Source: Cyanophora paradoxa | Lineage: Eukaryota > Glaucocystophyceae > Cyanophorales > Cyanophoraceae | Length of the DNA stretch: 64,000 nt | NCBI GenBank assembly: GCA_004431415.1 | Contig: QPMI01000457.1 | Location: forward strand, 124,001-188,000 | Reading direction: 5' to 3' | Part shown: piece by piece, positions 29,594-38,446 of the stretch | Numbering within the stretch: the first letter of the stretch is position 1 | Layout of the letters: every line of letters begins with the position of its first letter | Made by a program: the position numbers and the translations under genes | The notes under the pieces: generated by a model | What the model saw: the letters and a program-made list of their open reading frames with translations, nothing else | What the model was told of the DNA's origin: nothing | The model's database searches: none

Positions 29594-29617
29594 TTTTAAA
29601 AGGAGGCCTATATAAAA
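29594..29617. promoter_or_regulatory. 24-bp divergent promoter region, patatin and fibre genes
   Basis: TATATAAAA at 29,609-29,617 touches the fibre ATG, and TTTTAAAA borders the patatin ATG. The same TATA-like word next to the start codon recurs at other element genes (26,171-26,178; about 33,877-33,886), pointing to a shared promoter type. Confidence 0.55.
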
Positions 29618-32600
29618 ATGTCCTACATCTTGAAGAAGCCAGTGCCACTTCGTAAAGCTCCAGATACCGTGGATGATCGGCTTATAAATATCCGTGTATT
29701 CGGGAGCACTCTAATTGACTACAATTCTGACAAGGATATACACCAGACCGCTTTTAATCGTCCAGCTGCGTTAATTCTGCGCAATTCACACGTCGGTGCC
29801 CCAAATATCGCACAGAGATTTTGTCTGGGTCCAGCTGAGAATTATGTGGCTGAAATAGTCGGATCAAGGGCATTGCCTCGACACCTACACATTGCCTCCT
29901 CAGGCACAGTTTCTAAGTATGATTCTGGTAGATTAATATTTAGGCTTCAAAATGATAGAGGGATCCATATATCAGCTCTACGTCTAATTGATGAATCCAA
30001 TGCCATCACAAACAAGACTGCTGCTCAAATTACAGGGCGAATCCTCCTTGGTGAAGACGCAGGGATATCAGTGCTATCATCGCAAATCCAGCCATTTCCC
30101 TGGGACTTACTTTATACAGCTGCACGAGAAACAAATATTTTGTACGGTTTCGATGTTAATCAAATCGATACCGAGCCTGCCACCAGGTTAGATATTCCTG
30201 GATGCACCTTTGGCTCTATCCTGATTGAGGCTGACAGGCACCTGCTCCCGGCGTTGCATGACAGCTATGATCTAGGGCTCCGCACCAGGCAGTGGCGAAA
30301 TATTCATGGAACAAATATTTACCAAGATGGCAAAAAAGTAATCACTGAGCCGGAGATAATAAATATTTTCAACTACTACTTCGGACCTATCGTCCCTATA
30401 CCACCTATACCACCTCTTCCAGGCCTTCCAAAGCCAAACCCTGAAGGACCTGGGCGTGAGAGGGTTGCTGATGAGACAATCCCATTTGGTCAAAATATTA
30501 TATCCTGGGAGGCTGTTAGGAATCGCCCAGTGATAGAACCCTATAAGCATCCACATGAGGAATATCTGCCGCCTGATATTGAAGTTTTCCCGCTCGAAAT
30601 GTACACAGAGCCGGAGGAGCAATTAATTCCCGACGGATTAGACGTTCAAGAACTCGAGTACGAGCAGCCTGTGATTCCGCATGAGCAGCTGCTTCCAGAT
30701 GGCTTTGATCCTATTTTCTTCCCCTTGGAGTTCACAGTGGACTGGGAATCTATTAACAACAAACCTGAGCATTTTCCGCCGGAGGAACACAGACATGATT
30801 GGGATGAAATCGATAATAAACCCTTGCAATTTCCACCAGAAGATCATAGACACGACTGGGATGATATCGATAATAAACCGCCTAAATTTCCACCAGAGGA
30901 TCATAGACACGACTGGGGTGACCTTGATAATGTTCCGCTTGAATTTCCACCGGAAGATCACAGACACATTTGGAGCGAAATAGATGAGCAGCCCGAGTTC
31001 GCAAAGATTGAGCTTCCTGTCACACTAGCTGTCTCTCTCTACAAATCAATTAACACCCCTGAAAGGTTATATTTAAACGAACATTACGTCCACAGGCAGG
31101 GAATTCGTGCCAACACTGACATGTCAGGCTCTTTGTTTGTAAGGATTCCCCGTGGAATGGAGATTGTTGCTGCAGGTGGAAATATTGGTTTGCAGGACAC
31201 GTTCCCAAGTATTTATGTTACAAACTACTACGCCTCTGACATCGAAATGACATCTGTTCTCCCTCCTTTGCCTTCTCTGCCGTTGGATCCTCTCTCCCAT
31301 GCTGATTTTCATTCTGCAATCCAGATTAATGTAACAGATGTTAGCGATTTAGATTCATCGAGACCGAAATTAGTTTTTAGCCGTGAACGCCTTTTACCCA
31401 ATGCTCTGATAGGAAATCGAGATGATTATAAGAAATGCGAAATAGCATGGATAAAAACGAACTATAACGGTGGAGTTGGGGAGGGCATTTTAGAAATTAA
31501 TCAGAGGGCAGCAGCAAAAAACATTCACAACGAGACTATATCCAGAGTGGTCACAGAGGATTACCTTCAAGCCCAAAATTATGTAGATGAAACAGAGCTC
31601 GCTTTAGTTATTGCAGGTCTAGCTGTGACAGGGAATTACCTGCCCTTGACAGGAGGAACTATTGACGGAACAGTGACTGCTGACAACTTTTTTGTTCACA
31701 CTGAAAGTGATCAGACCTTCCCTGTGGTTCACCCAGGAGCTGAGTACGAGATTCCTATTGATCCTGCTATTATGCCCATAAAAATCGATCTCCCTTCCGA
31801 TTACGTCGGAAGGGGTGAACTCAAATTAATCTCGTTCACAGGGGATTATAATGATCTTTTAAACAAACCCACTGCTGAGAACCTTCACCCTGTTGCGTAC
31901 TCAGGAAATTTCCTCCATTTAAATAATAGGGCGCACACCCACACAAAGGCAGAGATCACAGATTTTGCACACACTCACACGAAGTCCCAAATAACAGATT
32001 TTGCGCACACTCACACCCGAGCAGATATAACTAATTTCGCTCACACACATGTAAAATCAGAGATAACTGATCTAGGAAATGTTGCATATGTTGGTCACAC
32101 CCATACGAAGGCAGAGATTACAGACCTGGGAAATGTATCGTACGTTGGTCATACCCATGATTGGAATACTGATATCTATAACAAACCGGCGTTGTTCTCA
32201 GGCAACTACAACGATCTGACCAATAGACCCACTCTTGATCCCTTCACAGCCACCACTATCAGAGCCAATAATACAATGTATGTAGGATCAGGTCAGATTG
32301 TAGAACCAGCAGGACCTATGTTTGAAGAAACATGGTTCTTCCACAATTCGCAGAATTACTTTGATAAAACCTTACTTGTTCGTGGAAATGCCTATGCAAG
32401 AAATTTCTATGCTATGAACCCCTCAAATAATGCGACCATCAGTCGATGTATTACAGAGGCAGATCTTTCCAGTCAACTCAATGCATATTTTAATGGGAAA
32501 ATTCAAGCAGGGAAGTATGTTTACACTACTCCCGTTTTAGATTACAATAATCTCTATGTGTTCAATCTAACTATCTATTTTACCAATGCCTTTGCTTCTC

Positions 32601-32791
32601 CTCCTGTTGTGACAGCAACAGTAAGGCATGAAGGACAAGATCCAAATTATCAATTAACTCCCGTCGTTTTTACTGTGAACCTGTTGAATGTTTATAGTAA
32701 CTATTTCACTTGCGAACTTTTCACTGATCCATATGCAATGCTTAATTCATCCAAAACTGTGACAATTCATTACATTGCTGTCGCAATTTAA
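29618..32791 (+). CDS. long phage-tail-fibre-like attachment protein with His-x-His repeats
   Basis: ATG at 29,618; 1,057 residues. After an N-terminal region (about 1-260) comes a Pro-rich hinge (PIPPIPPLPGLP). From about residue 374 there are five copies of a roughly 20-residue unit around HRHDWDDIDNKP. From about 772 to 850 there are six copies of a unit built on AHTHTKAEITDF. Paired His residues like these bind metal along the shaft of phage T4-type tail fibres. The last 90 residues (FTNAFASPPVVTATV ... TIHYIAVAI) resemble an H-type lectin. A trimeric host-binding fibre is the natural reading. It heads a + strand block of attachment genes. A fibre of phage style is unexpected in a eukaryotic element. 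Confidence 0.82.
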   Translation: MSYILKKPVPLRKAPDTVDDRLINIRVFGSTLIDYNSDKDIHQTAFNRPAALILRNSHVGAPNIAQRFCLGPAENYVAEIVGSRALPRHLHIASSGTVSKYDSGRLIFRLQNDRGIHISALRLIDESNAITNKTAAQITGRILLGEDAGISVLSSQIQPFPWDLLYTAARETNILYGFDVNQIDTEPATRLDIPGCTFGSILIEADRHLLPALHDSYDLGLRTRQWRNIHGTNIYQDGKKVITEPEIINIFNYYFGPIVPIPPIPPLPGLPKPNPEGPGRERVADETIPFGQNIISWEAVRNRPVIEPYKHPHEEYLPPDIEVFPLEMYTEPEEQLIPDGLDVQELEYEQPVIPHEQLLPDGFDPIFFPLEFTVDWESINNKPEHFPPEEHRHDWDEIDNKPLQFPPEDHRHDWDDIDNKPPKFPPEDHRHDWGDLDNVPLEFPPEDHRHIWSEIDEQPEFAKIELPVTLAVSLYKSINTPERLYLNEHYVHRQGIRANTDMSGSLFVRIPRGMEIVAAGGNIGLQDTFPSIYVTNYYASDIEMTSVLPPLPSLPLDPLSHADFHSAIQINVTDVSDLDSSRPKLVFSRERLLPNALIGNRDDYKKCEIAWIKTNYNGGVGEGILEINQRAAAKNIHNETISRVVTEDYLQAQNYVDETELALVIAGLAVTGNYLPLTGGTIDGTVTADNFFVHTESDQTFPVVHPGAEYEIPIDPAIMPIKIDLPSDYVGRGELKLISFTGDYNDLLNKPTAENLHPVAYSGNFLHLNNRAHTHTKAEITDFAHTHTKSQITDFAHTHTRADITNFAHTHVKSEITDLGNVAYVGHTHTKAEITDLGNVSYVGHTHDWNTDIYNKPALFSGNYNDLTNRPTLDPFTATTIRANNTMYVGSGQIVEPAGPMFEETWFFHNSQNYFDKTLLVRGNAYARNFYAMNPSNNATISRCITEADLSSQLNAYFNGKIQAGKYVYTTPVLDYNNLYVFNLTIYFTNAFASPPVVTATVRHEGQDPNYQLTPVVFTVNLLNVYSNYFTCELFTDPYAMLNSSKTVTIHYIAVAI

Positions 32792-32810
32792 CTATCTCGT
32801 AATTATTAAG

Positions 32811-33872
32811 ATGACCTCTCTATTAGAAATCCCAAACTATGAACTTGCAGCCAAATCACTTCATAGCCCCTCTCATGGAGTAGTTGATTCAACCCCTGGG
32901 TATATTTGCACTGAAACTTCAAATAATACCTCTTTCACAGAGAATAATATACTTAGAGTCAAAGAAATACGCTGTGACCGAAATGGAGGCAAGATAAGAA
33001 CCACAGGAATTATTATCTCGAATAAAAATCAGGTTCAAGCAGGTCAGGTAGTCCCCGATTCAGCAGTCTATGATAATGTGGGTGGATTTAGCACAGCACA
33101 GATAGTTACTTTCGATAACACAATCAATAATTCGGCTCTTGTAGTCAGAAGTGGAGGTGCCTATATTGGTGATGGGGCAATTGTGGTGGGTACTGTCACA
33201 GCAAATCAGTTGACTGTGAATGGGACAAGCGTTTTTACTCAGTTAATGACAATTAGTTCTGGTCTTTTAGGTAACATAATTTATGGGACTCTTCAGGCAT
33301 TTCTGAGAGTTCAAGCACCCGAAATTGGTAGTGGAACAGATTCCAACATGAGCTACAAACGAAATGGTAATGCAATTGTCACTCTTGAAAAAACGACGGT
33401 AGCAGAGATAGAGATAAACTCATTCACACTTTCCCCAACTTGCTATTTGAAAAGGACTTATTGCCCAAGATTTTGTGTCACAAAACTATTACCTAATCAG
33501 GCAGCATCATCCTCATCATGGTCATCTGGCGTCCGTATTACCTTCACAGTTCCTAATTTCGCTACTTATTATGTCAACAATGAAGGCAACTGGAATGATT
33601 CGTATATATTTACTGCACCTGTTGCAGGTGTTTACCGGGTTTTTTTCACAGCTCTCAGAATAGATACTCAGACTTCTTATGTGACTATCTTAAAGCTTTC
33701 AATAAATGGAATTGCATCCGATTACGAATTTCAATGTTCATTAACGGGACAAATGGCTATCACATACGAAACTTTACTTACTCTTAACATGGGGGACAAT
33801 GTTGGAGTATTAAACTCAACAGGTGTTACCATCACTATTAGCACACGCTGTTACTTGGGTGCTATCTCGTAA
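32811..33872 (+). CDS. spike-like protein 1: shared N-module plus C1q/TNF-like head
   Basis: ATG at 32,811 (353 residues); the frame is open 36 bases upstream but only to a TTG. The first 120 residues (TPGYICTET, EIRCDRNGGKIRTTG, VRSGGAYIGDG) recur in the next three large genes. A shaft-like segment (TANQLTVNGTSVF) follows. The last 140 residues hold YIFTAPVAGVYRVFFTALR, the core of C1q-like heads that cap many phage fibres. It starts 19 bases after the fibre gene. Probably a trimeric receptor-binding spike. Confidence 0.72.
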   Translation: MTSLLEIPNYELAAKSLHSPSHGVVDSTPGYICTETSNNTSFTENNILRVKEIRCDRNGGKIRTTGIIISNKNQVQAGQVVPDSAVYDNVGGFSTAQIVTFDNTINNSALVVRSGGAYIGDGAIVVGTVTANQLTVNGTSVFTQLMTISSGLLGNIIYGTLQAFLRVQAPEIGSGTDSNMSYKRNGNAIVTLEKTTVAEIEINSFTLSPTCYLKRTYCPRFCVTKLLPNQAASSSSWSSGVRITFTVPNFATYYVNNEGNWNDSYIFTAPVAGVYRVFFTALRIDTQTSYVTILKLSINGIASDYEFQCSLTGQMAITYETLLTLNMGDNVGVLNSTGVTITISTRCYLGAIS

Positions 33873-33905
33873 GTGCTATATAATATTGTCTGTGTAATAT
33901 AAAGA

Positions 33906-34931
33906 ATGGCTACTCAAATAGCAGTCCCTGTTTTCTGTTACGCTGCACCGAAAATTCATCAACTCAACCACACTGTAACAGATGCAACTCCGGGTTTTAT
34001 TTGCACAGAAACAACAGGAGCAGATTCATTTTCGCAGAACTCTTTGATTCGATGCAAGGAAATCCGGTGTGATCGCAATGGGGGCAAAGTGAGAACCACA
34101 GGTCTCATCGTTTCGAACAAGAACCAAGTTCAATCAGGACAGATCGTTTCTGATTCCGCAATCTATGATGATGTGGGAGGGTTCACCACACCCAAGATTG
34201 TTACGTTTGATAACACAAGTAATAATTCTGCTCTTGTCGTGAAAAGTGGAGGTGCTTACATCGGAGATGGTGCGAGGATTGATGGAAACCTTACAGCTGA
34301 GCAACTCACAGTAACAGGAACGACTACTTTTAATAACTTAGTAACAGCTAATGGTGGTGTGTATGTCCCTGGTGCTCAGCAGTCTATTGTGACAGCAACT
34401 ACCAAAATTGTTACACCCGAAGTAGATACAGGTTCGAGCTCAAATCTTCTCTTGAAACGCAATAGTAATCTCATGGCGACACTGGAAGCCAATAGTCTCA
34501 CTCTAAATACAGGTTGTTACTTCAAGTACGATTTTCAACCTCGATTCTGCGCACAACTTGGTTACACACATGTTGCTTCAAGTGCTGCTCCTCTGATCAA
34601 CTGGACAACAGTTTTTATAGACAACAGAGGTGCCTTTAATACAGGCAATGGAAGATATACAGCTCCTGTTGCAGGACATTACAGATTAACTGTAAATTCT
34701 TCCTCAACATCTTCAACAGCTGTAAGTCTGACTTTGCAGGTAAACGATACTAACCCTGGTGGTCTGACCATCTTCACATCTGGAACTTCAACTACAATTG
34801 CAGCGAAACCTCTATATATCAACGTTATACTCAATCTTGCTGCCGGAGAATATGTCACAATTGTCACAGGAACAGCTGGTAGTTATGCAAGTCGAACAAC
34901 ATTTACAGCTGAACTTCTAAGTATCACATAA
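33906..34931 (+). CDS. spike-like protein 2: shared N-module plus C1q-like head
   Basis: ATG at 33,906, with TATATAATAT about 20 bases upstream; 341 residues. The N-module is very close to that of the preceding gene (EIRCDRNGGKVRTTG, KSGGAYIGDG), and the shaft piece TAEQLTVTGTTTF is similar. The head has RYTAPVAGHYRLTVNSS, again C1q-like, but is clearly diverged from its neighbour. The pair looks like a recent tandem duplication with faster change at the tip. Confidence 0.72.
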   Translation: MATQIAVPVFCYAAPKIHQLNHTVTDATPGFICTETTGADSFSQNSLIRCKEIRCDRNGGKVRTTGLIVSNKNQVQSGQIVSDSAIYDDVGGFTTPKIVTFDNTSNNSALVVKSGGAYIGDGARIDGNLTAEQLTVTGTTTFNNLVTANGGVYVPGAQQSIVTATTKIVTPEVDTGSSSNLLLKRNSNLMATLEANSLTLNTGCYFKYDFQPRFCAQLGYTHVASSAAPLINWTTVFIDNRGAFNTGNGRYTAPVAGHYRLTVNSSSTSSTAVSLTLQVNDTNPGGLTIFTSGTSTTIAAKPLYINVILNLAAGEYVTIVTGTAGSYASRTTFTAELLSIT

Positions 34932-34953
34932 ATTTTCTCTCTATAATGTAGGA

Positions 34954-35220
34954 ATGTCGAATATCTACCAAGTGGTTCTCTCAGATACTGAGAAGTTGGG
35001 AATGGAATATTGTGCTGCTTCTGTTCAGGATTGGATTGATAATGTCGTTCATAACAGGGCAAGAATTGCAATTGATGAGATTGTTCAGAAAGAAATTCAA
35101 TCTTGCATCTCATCAGGAGTTCAAATACCAACCTCAAAGGAAGCCATTGTGTCACAGGCATTCCAAAGGGGAACTGTAAAGAAAGGCATCGAGTATAATA
35201 ATGTCACAGAAGAGCAGTGA
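34954..35220 (+). CDS. small protein resembling phage proteins encoded beside tail-fibre genes
   Basis: ATG at 34,954; 88 residues. The stretch DWIDNVVHNRARIAIDEIVQ is like a small helical protein that I recall being encoded next to tail-fibre genes in tailed phages. That resemblance is from memory of the family, not a search. It sits between spike genes 2 and 3. No function can be given; a fibre chaperone or assembly helper is conceivable. Confidence 0.55.
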   Translation: MSNIYQVVLSDTEKLGMEYCAASVQDWIDNVVHNRARIAIDEIVQKEIQSCISSGVQIPTSKEAIVSQAFQRGTVKKGIEYNNVTEEQ

Positions 35221-35268
35221 AGCTATAGCTTGTCTGCAGCCTATTTTTTTCTCTCGCATTTCTATCAA

Positions 35269-36117
35269 ATGACCGAGTACAATCGGGTTCAGCTACCTAT
35301 CTACTCACTGGGCTCCCCAGCCATCCATATGAGGCAGCATGAAGTTAGCGATGCTATTGCGGGATTAGAGTCCACTGAGCGTCCAAACTCAACTAATGCA
35401 TTTGATCAACGATCTGTGATTCGGTGTAAAGAATTGCGAGCAGATAAAAACTCTGGGGTTGTAAAAACAACGCGATTATTAGTCACTAATGCAAATTTTT
35501 CCCAGCCCATAACAGGGGGAGTTGATTCGTACAGTGTTGACCTCCGAAGCATAAACTATGATCAAAACACTGCTGCCCTCACTGTGCGCTCCGGGGGAGC
35601 AGCTATTACTGGAGCTTGCCGTGTTAGTGGAGGACTATCATCATCGATTGCCATCAATGATGTTCCAGACTTTTCATTAGAGAATGTCGAAAATCGTAAA
35701 CGAGTTCGAATGTACTTACCTTGCTGTGACCTCCCCTATGCACAAGCTCTAGTAGAAGTTGAGATAACCATAGCAAATTCAAGTACACCAAATGGTCTGG
35801 ATGGTGAGAGGCTGCTTTCAAACAGAGAAATACCGAAGGCGCTTCAATCACTCTGTCAGGATCAAAATGATCAGATAGGGCATGTGTATACGTTCTTTGT
35901 GCAAGGCCTTGGACACGCTGGACGTGGATACGTTGTTCGTAATATCAATTCAAGACATCTTTTTGATTTATATGCTACTGCTATAGGCAGATACTCTATC
36001 CTAATCATCGGCTATCGCTCCGATGTAGCTGCATCAGTGGCCACTAGAGGACTGAACCCTGATCCGGCACTGAATAATATGTATGAGGAAGGCAATCCGG
36101 AAAATCCTATACCTTAA
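35269..36117 (+). CDS. spike-like protein 3: shared N-module with a different C-terminal domain
   Basis: ATG at 35,269 (282 residues); the open frame begins earlier only with TTG. The N-module (VSDAIAGLESTERP, ELRADKNSGVVKTTRL, VRSGGAAITGACRV) matches spikes 1, 2 and 4. The C-terminal 150 residues lack the C1q signature; they start around RVRMYLPCCDLPYAQALVEV and match only spike 4 loosely. Likely another receptor-binding variant. Confidence 0.68.
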   Translation: MTEYNRVQLPIYSLGSPAIHMRQHEVSDAIAGLESTERPNSTNAFDQRSVIRCKELRADKNSGVVKTTRLLVTNANFSQPITGGVDSYSVDLRSINYDQNTAALTVRSGGAAITGACRVSGGLSSSIAINDVPDFSLENVENRKRVRMYLPCCDLPYAQALVEVEITIANSSTPNGLDGERLLSNREIPKALQSLCQDQNDQIGHVYTFFVQGLGHAGRGYVVRNINSRHLFDLYATAIGRYSILIIGYRSDVAASVATRGLNPDPALNNMYEEGNPENPIP

Positions 36118-36146
36118 GTGGAAAGTTTTATCTCCTGTTTTCTAAA

Positions 36147-36980
36147 ATGGAAGCTGTTGAAAGAATTGTTGTTCCCTCTTTGACACTAGCAGCCCCAGCA
36201 AATCACGTCCTGCAGCATGCTGTCTCAGACGATGTCCCCGGCCTGCAATCAACTGAGCAGCAGCCAACTCTAAACACCTTCCGAGATAATCACATCATAC
36301 GTTTAGGAGAGGTTAGATGCGACAAAAATAATGGAGTGGTCAAAACAACAAATCTTGTCGTAACAAACGCAAACTTTAATGCGCATTATGGGGATCCTGA
36401 TAGCTATGATGATGCTAACAAGGTTCACACTTTTACCTATGAATCAAGATTAGGGGCTGTTACCTGCAGGTCCGGAGGTGCTTATATTGGAGATGGCCTG
36501 AGAGTGGGTGGAGCTGCTTGCGCCCCTATATTTGTAAATGATCAACCTAACCCTGAAAACACTAATGAAAGAATCAGAACGTATGTTCCCGGTATGAATT
36601 TGCCTTATATCATCAAAGTCTTCACGCTAAACATAAATGAGCAAACATCGATCGTAGATAACGTTCAGCCACTCGGAATCCATTTCAAGAGTGTTGTTGA
36701 TATTCCCCCGGATATCTACTTCCTTTGTAGGAGAAACGATGCTCTCCGGCCAAACATAGCTGTTTTAATTAATCCTATTGACAATTTTGGTGTCGCTTTC
36801 CATTCTACTCCAGTGGGGGTTGAAGATTACCAGTTTATTGTGAGGGCTACGCTTATGGGCGCCTACAAAATCATTCTATTTGCCGAAAGAACAGATGTGA
36901 TTGCAAATGGTGTCAAGTACGGGGAGACCTTCAATTCGAATCGTTATTTCCCGATTGGAGGGGCTGATCCCAACCCATAG
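36147..36980 (+). CDS. spike-like protein 4: shared N-module, C-terminal domain related to spike 3
   Basis: ATG at 36,147; 277 residues. The N-module has VSDDVPGLQSTEQQP, EVRCDKNNGVVKTTNL and CRSGGAYIGDGLRV. The C-terminal part (RIRTYVPGMNLPYIIKV, then FHSTPVGVEDYQFIVRA) aligns by eye with spike 3 but not with the C1q heads of spikes 1 and 2. So the four genes form two sub-pairs sharing one base. Spacing to spike 3 is 29 bases. Confidence 0.68.
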   Translation: MEAVERIVVPSLTLAAPANHVLQHAVSDDVPGLQSTEQQPTLNTFRDNHIIRLGEVRCDKNNGVVKTTNLVVTNANFNAHYGDPDSYDDANKVHTFTYESRLGAVTCRSGGAYIGDGLRVGGAACAPIFVNDQPNPENTNERIRTYVPGMNLPYIIKVFTLNINEQTSIVDNVQPLGIHFKSVVDIPPDIYFLCRRNDALRPNIAVLINPIDNFGVAFHSTPVGVEDYQFIVRATLMGAYKIILFAERTDVIANGVKYGETFNSNRYFPIGGADPNP

Positions 36981-37010
36981 AATCTTTGTTTTATATATAG
37001 CCCATACTAG

Positions 37011-37343
37011 ATGGATTTGCTCCGTAAATGCATGGAGATGTTCCATCTCAACGTCACCAGCAAATTGAAATGCAGCTGCTGCGAGACAACTATTAACCTC
37101 GAAATATCTGACACTGAGGGGTCGCGCACCCCTGATACTCAGCTATCGCCTAATAACACACCCGGGACTTCAAGGTCCAATTCTCCTTTTACACGATCCG
37201 ACTCACCTGTACCATGGCTTGATTCTGATAACCGAAGATCGTCTTGGCCACCCCCAAATATCCCAAAGCCCCTGAAAAGAAAGAAGTCCCTGCTATCAAG
37301 TTTCAGAAAGGAGAAGCAACCAGCTGCAGATCAAGTGGAATGA
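37011..37343 (+). CDS. small unrecognised protein with an N-terminal Cys cluster
   Basis: ATG at 37,011, with TTTTATATATAG about 15 bases upstream; 110 residues. The N-terminus holds KLKCSCCETTI, the middle is Ser/Thr/Pro/Asn-rich and probably disordered (TPDTQLSPNNTPGTSRS), and the end is basic (PLKRKKSLLSSFRKEKQ). It could be a small DNA-condensing or membrane-anchored virion protein; there is no direct evidence. It follows the spike genes on the same strand. Confidence 0.55.
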   Translation: MDLLRKCMEMFHLNVTSKLKCSCCETTINLEISDTEGSRTPDTQLSPNNTPGTSRSNSPFTRSDSPVPWLDSDNRRSSWPPPNIPKPLKRKKSLLSSFRKEKQPAADQVE

Positions 37344-37545
37344 GGCTGCGGCCTCTGAATCCGCACTATCAGCGCACTATCAGCGCACTATCAGCGCACT
37401 ATCAGCGCCAATCTTTTGTGTGTCACGTATCTCACCGTTTTCTCGCCACGTCACGTCACGTCACGGCGTCACGTCACGGCGTCCGCAAAGTTTTCTCGCG
37501 AACTTGACCCTCCGAATTAAAACAATTAAAACAAAAGAAAGGTGA
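37344..37545. repeat. short tandem repeats between two small element genes
   Basis: An 11-bp unit GCACTATCAGC is repeated four times at about 37,364-37,407. A second array built on CACGT (CACGTCACGTCACGTCACGG) lies at about 37,446-37,483. The next gene's first exon may end at the GTGAGC donor near 37,541, so part of this stretch may be its 5' leader. Confidence 0.7.
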
Positions 37546-38216
37546 GCTTCTGCAGCTGTTCAGCTGTGGTGCTCCAGCTGCATCAGCTCAAACCTGGAAA
37601 GCTCTGATTGCAGTGCTAGCTCTAGAATCGAAGAGATCCTGAGCAAGCACGAACTCCAGAAGTTGAGGCACAGACAAGCACAGGCAAGATACTCACAGAC
37701 ACCGCTAGGCAAAGAAACAAGGGTGCGCTCTGAGCAGAAAAGGAAGCAGAAGCTCTCACCTCAACGCCTAGCATCTAAAGCCATGTCTGATCTGTCAACA
37801 CCAAGAGACGGAATGCAAGTCGATTCCGTAGACCAACGAAACGCTGTTGCTGAGCGAGATCTACATAGCCTAAAGAGAAAGATCCAGCATCGCGAGAAAA
37901 AGGATCAAAAACGGCAAAAGCGACATGAATTCGGAGCTATGTGCAAGCAAATCACGGATCTAGCTTATCAGAAACTCCGAGGACTGGAGCAAATGAATCA
38001 GAGCATTACTGACATTATTGTTGCCTGCAAAGTACGTGCAATGTCTACCGATCCTAGGCCTGCTGCCTGGTAACGTTTCGTCAGGCCGCAATCGACAATC
38101 CGTTGTTTGACAGCACAAAGACTAAGAGCGTCCTTGATTCGCTGAAGACGAAACTGGAAGGATTTGACATTGACGAAGACGATGGGTTGGACAGCTGCAG
38201 TGATTCCGATGTCTAA
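37546..38216 (+). CDS. basic coiled-coil protein with an acidic tail, interrupted by a 53-nt intron
   Basis: The frame is open from 37,546 with no ATG before 37,783. A GTGAGC donor just upstream suggests an earlier exon, so the start is unresolved. The main exon is Lys/Arg/Gln-rich and helical (HSLKRKIQHREKKDQKRQK, then LRGLEQMNQSITDIIVACK). Reading straight on meets a stop at 38,071. Removing 38,032-38,084 (GTACGT...CGTCAG, in phase 0) instead continues into AAIDNPLFDSTK and an acidic end DIDEDDGLDSCSDSDV, stopping at 38,214. The better tail and exact phase make the intron likely. A charged coiled coil with an acidic tail could be a core, scaffold or chromatin-associated protein. Confidence 0.55.
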
Positions 38217-38264
38217 AGTGGCAGCTGTCCACACTTAGCATAGGCTGTTCTCTTTATGTAGAAG

Positions 38265-38446
38265 TACACTTGCACACGCCTAGCTAACAATGAATCTGTA
38301 ATATAGCGAACAACACGTCTAATTGACACGTCTAACTGTTTTCAGGGAAATCGTTAATTGATGACGCTAGAAGGGGTGGATCCCTGAAGGTAAAACCAGA
38401 CTTTGGGGGCGGTCTGGTTTGGGGGGGGGTCCTCCCCTTTACAACA
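38265..38446 (-). repeat. right terminal inverted repeat (182 bp)
   Basis: Reverse complement of the left repeat at 14,287-14,468, identical except for two bases. The nine-base homopolymer run is the same length at both ends. It starts 48 bases after the last element gene. Confidence 0.95.

Larger units (their letters stand above)
14287..38446 (+). mobile_element. complete Polinton/Maverick-like integrated viral element, 24,160 bp
   Basis: Bounded by 182-bp terminal inverted repeats and a perfect 6-bp target duplication. The outer ends read 5'-TGTTGT...ACAACA-3', so they have the TG...CA ends typical of retroviral-type integrase substrates. Base composition drops sharply relative to the GC-rich host DNA. 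Gene content is diagnostic: family B DNA polymerase, DDE integrase, FtsK/HerA-type packaging ATPase, double-jelly-roll capsid protein and minor-capsid candidates, plus attachment proteins. Reading frames are closely packed on both strands, often 15-80 bases apart, and mostly intact, which with nearly identical repeats suggests recent insertion. I see no cysteine protease gene, which many Polintons have. The major capsid gene is frameshifted, so this copy may not make particles unless that is recoded. Confidence 0.95.

Noticed and set aside
37663-38073. Last element gene ending at the stop at 38,071
   Set aside because: An in-phase 53-base GT-AG intron gives a longer product with a coherent acidic tail; reading through gives a short tail with no visible pattern.
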